Assembly: GCA_900543705.1 (NCBI GenBank)
Contig: UQSL01000012.1
Location: forward strand, 1-37,338
Reading direction: 5' to 3'
DNA from: an uncultured Oscillospiraceae bacterium
Lineage (GTDB): Bacteria; Bacillota; Clostridia; Oscillospirales; Ruminococcaceae
Length of the DNA: 37,338 bases
The position numbers were made by a program, and so were the translations under genes. The notes beneath the pieces are model-generated. The model was not told the DNA's origin, ran no database searches, and saw only the letters and a list, made by a program, of their open reading frames with translations. Numbering within the stretch: position 1 is the first letter of the stretch; each line of letters starts with the position of its first letter. Shown one piece after another: positions 32,165-37,338 of the stretch.

Positions 32165-35100
32165 ATGGCGAGACAGTATACCAAAGAACAGCTCGATGCG
32201 ATTTATGCCAGGGGTGGTACTCTGCTCGTCTCCGCGGCGGCGGGAAGCGGCAAGACCTCGGTGCTCGTGGAACGCGTCATCGAGCGGATTTTAGACAAAG
32301 AGCATCCCTGCGATGTGGACAGGCTTCTGGTCGTCACATTTTCCAATGCGGCGGCGGCAGAGATGAAAGAGCGTGTGCGTGCCAGGCTTTCCGCTCTGCT
32401 CAAAGAAAACCCGGACGACCGGTTTCTCAGAAGGCAGCAGATGCTGCTTTCAAAGGCAAATATCTGTACCGTGCATGCCTTTTGCCTAAAGCTTATCCGG
32501 GAGCATTTTCAGCTGCTCGATATCTCCCCGAACATGCGTATTGCAGAGGAAGGGGAGCTCAGCCTGCTGCGTCAGCAGGCGGTCGAGGAGGTCATCGGTG
32601 AGTTTTACGAACAGGAGAATAACGGGGCGTTTGAAGATGTCGTTGAGCTGTTCAGCAGCTTTCGTGACGACACCAGGTTGATCCAGACCGTCTTTGTACT
32701 ATATGATTTCCTCTGCTCCCACCCATTTCCAAAACAGTGGCTGGGAGAAAAACTCGCGCTCTATGACCCCTCTGTCCCGCTGACGAAGAGCACCTGGGGG
32801 AGACGGCTGTTTGCCTATGCACAGGACTTGCTTGCCTTTGCAAAGGAGCTGTGTGAGGAATCCCTGATGATCATTGAATCGGATGAGCGGCTTACAAAGG
32901 CCTATCAGGCCGCATATTCGGACGACCTCGCCTTTGTTTTGGCTGCGCTTGGGGATGCAATGCGCGGGGATTATGGGCTTCTCAAAAGCCGGGTGCAAAG
33001 CTTTTCCTTTACCCGGCTCGGCGCCCTGCGAAACTATGAGGACGAGACGGCAAAGACAAAACTGAAAAGCTCCCGGGAAATGGTCAAGGAGCTTGTCTCC
33101 GAGCTTAAAGAACACCTGTTATGCTGCACAGAAGAGGAGTATTTGGAAGATATCCGGTGGATGCAGCCCCGCCTTGCCACACTGTTTTCTCTGGTGGAGA
33201 CGTTTTCTGAACGGTTTGCGGCATTGAAAAAATCCCGCAATCTCATCGACTTTTCAGATATCGAACATTTTGCCATCCGCCTACTCGCCGTACCGGAAGG
33301 AAAAACCTTCCGCCGTACGCCGCTTGCGAAAGAGCTTTCCGCGTGTTTCGAGGAGGTACTCGTGGACGAGTACCAGGACACCAACGAAGCACAGGATACG
33401 ATTTTTCAGGCGATTTCGCGTGACGGGAACAATCTGTTCATGGTGGGGGACGTCAAGCAGAGCATCTACCGTTTCCGGCAGGCCATGCCGGAGCTGTTCT
33501 TACGCAAAAATGCGGAGTATCTGCTCTATGATGGAGAGCATTACCCCGCAAAGATTATACTGCACAAAAATTTCCGCAGCCGGGCCGGTGTGACGGACGG
33601 CGTCAATTTTTTCTTTTCTCAACTGATGAGCCGGGAGATGGGGGAAATCGACTACAACGAGGAGGAAAGCCTGATTCCGGGCGCACGGTATCCTCAAAGC
33701 GAATCCCCCTGCGTGACCCTTCACGCACTCGACGCGGGAGAGAAAGCCAAAGAGGAATCCTCTGCGGAGTTTGAGGCGCAGTATGTATCGGGGCTGGTGG
33801 AGGAAATCCTCCGCAGCAGGATGCCTGTGACGGACGGCGGAATCCAGCGCCCGGTACAGCCGGGGGATATCTGTATTCTCCTGCGCTCGGTCAAGGGAAA
33901 ATCCGCGGTCTATGCCAAGGCGCTCGAGGAAATTGATACGCCTGCGCGGTTTGAATCCTCCGACGGCTTTTTTGACAGCCGTGAAATCTCAGTGATGCTC
34001 GCCCTGCTCAAGGTGCTTGACGACCCATTCGACGATGTCTCGATGATGGCGGTGCTTGCAAGCGAGCTGTTTTCTTTCACTTTTGACGAGCTGGCGGAAC
34101 TCCGTTTACATGACCGGTATGCGCCTCTTTCCCTTAATTTGCGTGCCAAAGCGCAGGAAGGACAGGCTCACTGTATCCAGGCGCAGGCGTTTTTCGAACG
34201 CTTTCGGCGCTATGCGCAGACCATGCGCGCGGGCGAGCTCATTGAGCTCATCTACTCAGAAACACTGTTCGATACCCTGATGGCGGCACAGCCAAACGGT
34301 GCGGTGCGTCGGGCCAACTTGCGCCTGCTGCTCGATTACGCGGCCCGGTTTGAGGATTCCGGCTACCGCGGACTGTCGGATTTCATCCGGTTTTTATCAC
34401 GGTTGGAGGAGCAGGGAACGGACCTCGCCCCGGCAAACCTGACGGATATCGACAACGCGGTGCGCATTATGAGCATTCATAAGTCTAAGGGGCTGGAATT
34501 TCCGGTCTGTATCCTTGCGGACTTAGGAAAACGCTTTAACAAAAATGACCTGACGAGCCAGACGCTCGTGCATGGGGATCTGGGCTTTGCCACTAAACGG
34601 CGGGATGAGCTCGACCGAATCTTCCCAACGCTTCCCTATGAGATGATGAAGCTGGAGTTAGAAAACAGCATGCTTTCGGAGGAAATGCGCGTACTCTACG
34701 TGGCGATGACGAGAGCAAAGGAGAGCCTGCATCTCGTCGTAACTCAGCCGAATTTGCAGAGAAAGCTGACAAAGCTCGCCGCCGGTCTGTCGGATACGGA
34801 CAAGCTTCCAGCGGTAACGGTGCGAAATGCCTCTGGCTACGGGGACTGGGTGCTCTCTGCGGCACTGCGGCATCCGGATGGCGGGGAGCTCAGAAAGCTC
34901 GCCGGGCTGCCGGTGCCGTTGGCATCTGCCGTCGGGACGATGAGGGTAGTTGTCTCCTACCCGGATAAGACGACGCGGGCGGATACACACCCTCCGAGAC
35001 AGCCCTCCTGCGCGCCGGACAGTGAGCTTATCGAGGAAATTCGATGGAGAGCGTCCTACCGCTACCCTTATGAGGCGGAGACGAAAACCCCGAGCAAAGT

Positions 35101-35692
35101 CGCCGTTTCTGAGGTGGCGGAGCAGGAGACGAGGGAACAGTACGCCTTTACAGCCCGCCCGCGCTTTGAAACGGGGCAGACTCTGACCCCGGCCCAGCGT
35201 GGCACAGTCATGCACCAGTTTTTGCAGTTCGCGGATTTTGAAGCCTGCGAGCAGGACATTGCCGCGGAAACTGCGCGGCTGGTGGAACGGCGCTTTTTTA
35301 CTCCAAAGGAAGCACAGGTTCTTGACCAAAAAGTACTCAGCCGCTTTTTCTCGACCGAGTTGTATCAGCGTATCAAGAAAAGCTCGAAGCACTGGAGGGA
35401 GCGGCGTTTTCTTGTAAAGCTTGATTATGGGCTGTGTACCGGAAAAGAAGAGGACTCTGGGAGAGAGGTCGTCGTGCAGGGCGTGTGCGACTTTGTGTTT
35501 GAGGAAGATGATGGGCTTGTCATTGTCGACTACAAAACCGACCGCATTCGCAGCATAGAGGAACTATCCGATCGGTACAGCCGCCAGCTTCTCATTTACC
35601 GCCTGGCCATGGAAAAGATGACGGGAAGGCGCGTCAAGGAATGTGTCCTCTATTCCATCGAGCTTGGAAAAGCTCTTTCCCTGTTAGATTAA
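32165..35692 (+). CDS. addA: ATP-dependent helicase/nuclease subunit A
   Basis: A 1175-residue UvrD-type 3'-5' helicase fused to a RecB-family nuclease. Walker A AAAGSGKT is at 24-31, Walker B VDEYQDTN near 400, motif V (MSIHKSKGLEFPV) near 770, motif VI (VLYVAMTRAKE) near 843, and nuclease residues GVCDFVF...VIVDYKTD near 1106-1125. With AddB it forms the Firmicutes equivalent of RecBCD. GGAGAG seven bases before the ATG lies at the end of addB, so the two are co-translated. Confidence 0.97.
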   Translation: MARQYTKEQLDAIYARGGTLLVSAAAGSGKTSVLVERVIERILDKEHPCDVDRLLVVTFSNAAAAEMKERVRARLSALLKENPDDRFLRRQQMLLSKANICTVHAFCLKLIREHFQLLDISPNMRIAEEGELSLLRQQAVEEVIGEFYEQENNGAFEDVVELFSSFRDDTRLIQTVFVLYDFLCSHPFPKQWLGEKLALYDPSVPLTKSTWGRRLFAYAQDLLAFAKELCEESLMIIESDERLTKAYQAAYSDDLAFVLAALGDAMRGDYGLLKSRVQSFSFTRLGALRNYEDETAKTKLKSSREMVKELVSELKEHLLCCTEEEYLEDIRWMQPRLATLFSLVETFSERFAALKKSRNLIDFSDIEHFAIRLLAVPEGKTFRRTPLAKELSACFEEVLVDEYQDTNEAQDTIFQAISRDGNNLFMVGDVKQSIYRFRQAMPELFLRKNAEYLLYDGEHYPAKIILHKNFRSRAGVTDGVNFFFSQLMSREMGEIDYNEEESLIPGARYPQSESPCVTLHALDAGEKAKEESSAEFEAQYVSGLVEEILRSRMPVTDGGIQRPVQPGDICILLRSVKGKSAVYAKALEEIDTPARFESSDGFFDSREISVMLALLKVLDDPFDDVSMMAVLASELFSFTFDELAELRLHDRYAPLSLNLRAKAQEGQAHCIQAQAFFERFRRYAQTMRAGELIELIYSETLFDTLMAAQPNGAVRRANLRLLLDYAARFEDSGYRGLSDFIRFLSRLEEQGTDLAPANLTDIDNAVRIMSIHKSKGLEFPVCILADLGKRFNKNDLTSQTLVHGDLGFATKRRDELDRIFPTLPYEMMKLELENSMLSEEMRVLYVAMTRAKESLHLVVTQPNLQRKLTKLAAGLSDTDKLPAVTVRNASGYGDWVLSAALRHPDGGELRKLAGLPVPLASAVGTMRVVVSYPDKTTRADTHPPRQPSCAPDSELIEEIRWRASYRYPYEAETKTPSKVAVSEVAEQETREQYAFTARPRFETGQTLTPAQRGTVMHQFLQFADFEACEQDIAAETARLVERRFFTPKEAQVLDQKVLSRFFSTELYQRIKKSSKHWRERRFLVKLDYGLCTGKEEDSGREVVVQGVCDFVFEEDDGLVIVDYKTDRIRSIEELSDRYSRQLLIYRLAMEKMTGRRVKECVLYSIELGKALSLLD

Positions 35693-35707
35693 AGTGTTGA
35701 TGCAAAC

Positions 35708-35736
35708 TTGCCGTCCGCATTGGCCTGTGTTACAAT
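35708..35736 (+). promoter_or_regulatory. Extended -10 promoter just after addA
   Basis: TTGCCG at 35708-35713, 17 bases, TGTTACAAT with TACAAT at 35731-35736. It lies 15 bases after the addA stop and precedes a stretch with no gene. Confidence 0.6.
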
Positions 35737-35855
35737 GGTCCCAAAGACCGCCGCCGGAAAATATCCGGCTAAGGATTTCAGGGCGGTTTGCGTACTTCAA
35801 TTTCAATGTTCGGGCTATATGGTTGCCCACAGAGGCGTTTGTTTTTCTCGCAGAT
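35737..35855 (+). other. Structured non-coding stretch between addA and infC
   Basis: No gene is supported. The RNA would open with GGTC/GACC (35737-35749) and then ACCGCC paired with GGCGGT enclosing CCGGA/TCCGG. A later GGGC/GCCC hairpin is followed by TTTGTTTTTC. It might be a small RNA, an unrecognised riboswitch, or part of the infC leader; no known class was recognised. Confidence 0.35.
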
Positions 35856-35867
35856 GTAAAATAAAGG

Positions 35868-35896
35868 TTGACACGGACTGGAGTCCATGATAGAAT
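35868..35896 (+). promoter_or_regulatory. Main promoter of infC-rpmI-rplT
   Basis: TTGACA at 35868-35873, 17 bases, TAGAAT at 35891-35896. Confidence 0.88.
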
Positions 35897-35902
35897 GATT
35901 CA

Positions 35903-36097
35903 GGAAAAACAAAGTAGCGTCGGATTACCGATACTCACCTGCATGCGAACAATGGATGCATGGTCAATACATCTAGCCGGTGCGAAGGGCTTCTTGTGCT
36001 TCGCAGCGTTGAGTTTGTGTTGCAGGCGTGAGTGCAGATCACTCACGCCTTCTTGTTTTCCGCCAAATAATGAAAAGGGTAACGGAGGTGCTTTACC
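35903..36097 (+). promoter_or_regulatory. infC leader, L20-leader-like attenuator
   Basis: A leader of about 195 bases with a hairpin TGCGAAG/CTTCGCA (about 35982-36005) and a full intrinsic terminator before the ribosome-binding site. Position and layout match the Firmicutes leader in which L20 promotes premature termination of infC-rpmI-rplT. I identify it by context and architecture, not by a covariance search. Confidence 0.65.
36025..36059 (+). terminator. Attenuator hairpin in the infC leader
   Basis: A perfect ten-pair stem, GGCGTGAGTG with CACTCACGCC, loop CAGAT, tail TTCTTGTTTT, ending 38 bases before the infC start. Confidence 0.9.
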
Positions 36098-36616
36098 ATT
36101 AGCAACAAGGAACTGCAGATCAATGAAGAGATTCGGGACAAAGAGGTAAGAGTGATCGATGCGGACGGAAACCAGCTCGGTATCATTTCTTCCAAAGAAG
36201 CTTTTAAGATTGCAATGGACAAAAACCTGGATCTGGTCAAGATCGCGCCACAGGCGGCTCCGCCTGTCTGCCGTATCATGGATTACGGCAAGTATCGCTT
36301 TGAACAGGCAAAGCGCGAAAAGGAAGCCAGAAAGAATCAGAAAACCATTGAAATCAAGGAAGTGCGCCTGTCGCTCAAAATTGACACACATGACTTTAAC
36401 ACGAAAGCAAATAATGCGATTAAGTTTTTGAAGAACGGCGATAAAGTCAAGGTTTCTGTCAGATTCCGTGGTCGCGAAATGGCTCATCCGGAGCTTGGGC
36501 AGGAGAACCTCAAACGGTTCATCGAAGCAGTGTCCGAGTATGGTTCGGTTGATAAGCCCCCGAAGATGGAAGGGCGCAGTCTTGCTGCGTTCATTTCCCC
36601 AAAGCCCGCGAAATAA
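36098..36616 (+). CDS. infC: Translation initiation factor IF-3 with ATT start codon
   Basis: IF-3 (172 residues) binds the 30S subunit and proofreads start codons. The conserved N-terminus ISNKELQINEEIRDKEVRVI is encoded directly after GGAGGTG (36084-36090), and the first codon at the right spacing is ATT 36098. The first ordinary start, GTG 36152, would remove 18 conserved residues. AUU starts on infC are known in bacteria and give autoregulation, because IF-3 rejects them. The linker and C-terminal domain (VSVRFRGREMAHPELG) are complete. It heads the infC-rpmI-rplT operon. Confidence 0.95.
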   Translation: MSNKELQINEEIRDKEVRVIDADGNQLGIISSKEAFKIAMDKNLDLVKIAPQAAPPVCRIMDYGKYRFEQAKREKEARKNQKTIEIKEVRLSLKIDTHDFNTKANNAIKFLKNGDKVKVSVRFRGREMAHPELGQENLKRFIEAVSEYGSVDKPPKMEGRSLAAFISPKPAK

Positions 36617-36638
36617 ACCCTGAGAGGAGTAACTAACA

Positions 36639-36836
36639 ATGCCGAAGATCAAGACTCACAGCGGAGCAAAAAAACGCTTTAATCTCACAAAAAACGGTAA
36701 GGTAAAACGCGCTCACGCTTACAAATCCCACATCCTGACAAAAAAAGATACCAAGCGCAAAAGAGGTTTGAGAAAAGGTACTTACGCGGATGTCACCAAC
36801 GTCCATGCGATTAAGCTGCTCATCCCGTATAAATAA
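36639..36836 (+). CDS. rpmI: 50S ribosomal protein bL35
   Basis: A 65-residue, highly basic protein of the normal size, beginning MPKIKTHSGAKKRF, the L35 signature. GAGAGGAG lies before the ATG. It is between infC and rplT, as in most bacteria. Confidence 0.97.
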   Translation: MPKIKTHSGAKKRFNLTKNGKVKRAHAYKSHILTKKDTKRKRGLRKGTYADVTNVHAIKLLIPYK

Positions 36837-36902
36837 ACCGATAGCGCCGCAGGCGCAGCAAGCTTTGAAATTTGACTTTTAACCGTGACGGAGGTATAGA
36901 AA

Positions 36903-37259
36903 ATGGCTCGTGTAAAGGGCGCGATGATGACTCGCAAGAGAAGAAAAAAGACTTTGAAACTGGCAAAAGGCTACTATGGTGCAAAGAGCAAGCTCTTCAG
37001 AACCGCGAAAGAAGCCGTGATGAAATCCGGCCAGTACGCTTATATCGGCCGCAAACAGAAAAAACGCAACTTCAGAAGCCTATGGATCACTCGTATTTCT
37101 GCTGCCTGTAGGGCAAACGGAATGAACTACTCCACCTTTATGAACGGCCTGAAAAAAGCCGGCATCACCCTCAATAGAAAGATGCTCGCAGAAGTCGCAG
37201 TGGCGGATGCCGAAGCATTCACCGCTCTCGTTGAGCAGGCAAAAGCCTCTCTTTCATGA
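36903..37259 (+). CDS. rplT: 50S ribosomal protein bL20
   Basis: A 118-residue L20, with MARVKGAMMTRKRRKK at the start and LWITRISAACRANGM in the globular half. It acts early in 50S assembly and in Firmicutes represses its own operon through the leader RNA. GGAGGT precedes the ATG. A GC hairpin (GCGCC/GGCGC, 36845-36855) lies in the rpmI-rplT gap without a U tract. Confidence 0.97.
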   Translation: MARVKGAMMTRKRRKKTLKLAKGYYGAKSKLFRTAKEAVMKSGQYAYIGRKQKKRNFRSLWITRISAACRANGMNYSTFMNGLKKAGITLNRKMLAEVAVADAEAFTALVEQAKASLS

Positions 37260-37265
37260 CGGTAA

Positions 37266-37306
37266 AAAATACGCCCGTGTCCGGTGACACAGGGCGTATT
37301 TTATTA
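37266..37306 (+). terminator. Terminator of infC-rpmI-rplT
   Basis: AAAATACGCCC then GTGTC, loop CGGT, GACAC then GGGCGTATTTT: a long stem with one bulged A and a UUUU tail, seven bases after the rplT stop. Confidence 0.92.
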
Positions 37307-37338
37307 GTGTCTTAAGACAGTTGAGTGTGAGAGCGAAG

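Noticed and set aside
34658..35392. A 244-codon open frame on the minus strand
   Set aside because: Fully antisense to addA helicase motif VI and the nuclease domain; no domain recognised.

Overview
The window reads as chromosomal DNA of an anaerobic, endospore-forming Clostridia member, most likely of the Oscillospirales/Ruminococcaceae type (inference). The pointers are spo0A next to spoIVB, a four-subunit 2-oxoacid:ferredoxin oxidoreductase, AddAB, a T-box on serS, an L27 with the Prp-cleaved extension, and roughly balanced G+C. No phage, insertion sequence, CRISPR array, rRNA or tRNA gene was found. Most genes lie on the + strand. Minus-strand genes are a tiny Asn/Gln-rich protein, a Ca-type P-ATPase, a SLOG/DprA-like protein and serS.

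Layout. 1-5150: a structured leader, two M16 peptidase-family genes (ymfF/ymfH), lgt with a long acidic tail, and folD. 5149-9053: L21 leader-rplU-prp-rpmA, then obg-mrnC-yitT. 9076-12803: the N/Q-rich small gene, an intergenic stretch with two strong hairpins, the P-type ATPase and the SLOG protein, all on minus. 12962-15110: spoIVB-spo0A. 15250-15560: a gene-free stretch that may hold a decayed or orphan cobalamin riboswitch ending in a terminator. 15570-17155: serS with its T-box leader (minus). 17160-17440: AT-rich intergenic DNA. 17551-20865: a ParA/MinD-like ATPase followed by ferredoxin, alpha, beta and gamma subunits of the oxidoreductase. 20980-25510: an ATP-grasp protein, then response regulator, ABC ATPase, a permease gene interrupted by two in-frame TAA codons, and a histidine kinase. 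25744-28725: a GtrB-GtrA-GT-C lipid-linked glycosylation set. 28824-35692: addB-addA. 35708-37306: an unexplained promoter-driven stretch, then the infC-rpmI-rplT operon with an attenuator leader and an ATT start codon for infC.

Functionally it is mostly housekeeping (translation, lipoprotein maturation, one-carbon metabolism, DNA repair, ribosome assembly) mixed with sporulation control and accessory envelope functions. The observations most worth checking are the doubly interrupted permease inside an otherwise intact two-component/ABC module, the unlisted N/Q-rich 56-residue protein, the candidate orphan cobalamin riboswitch downstream of spo0A, and the uncharacterised structured transcript between addA and infC.
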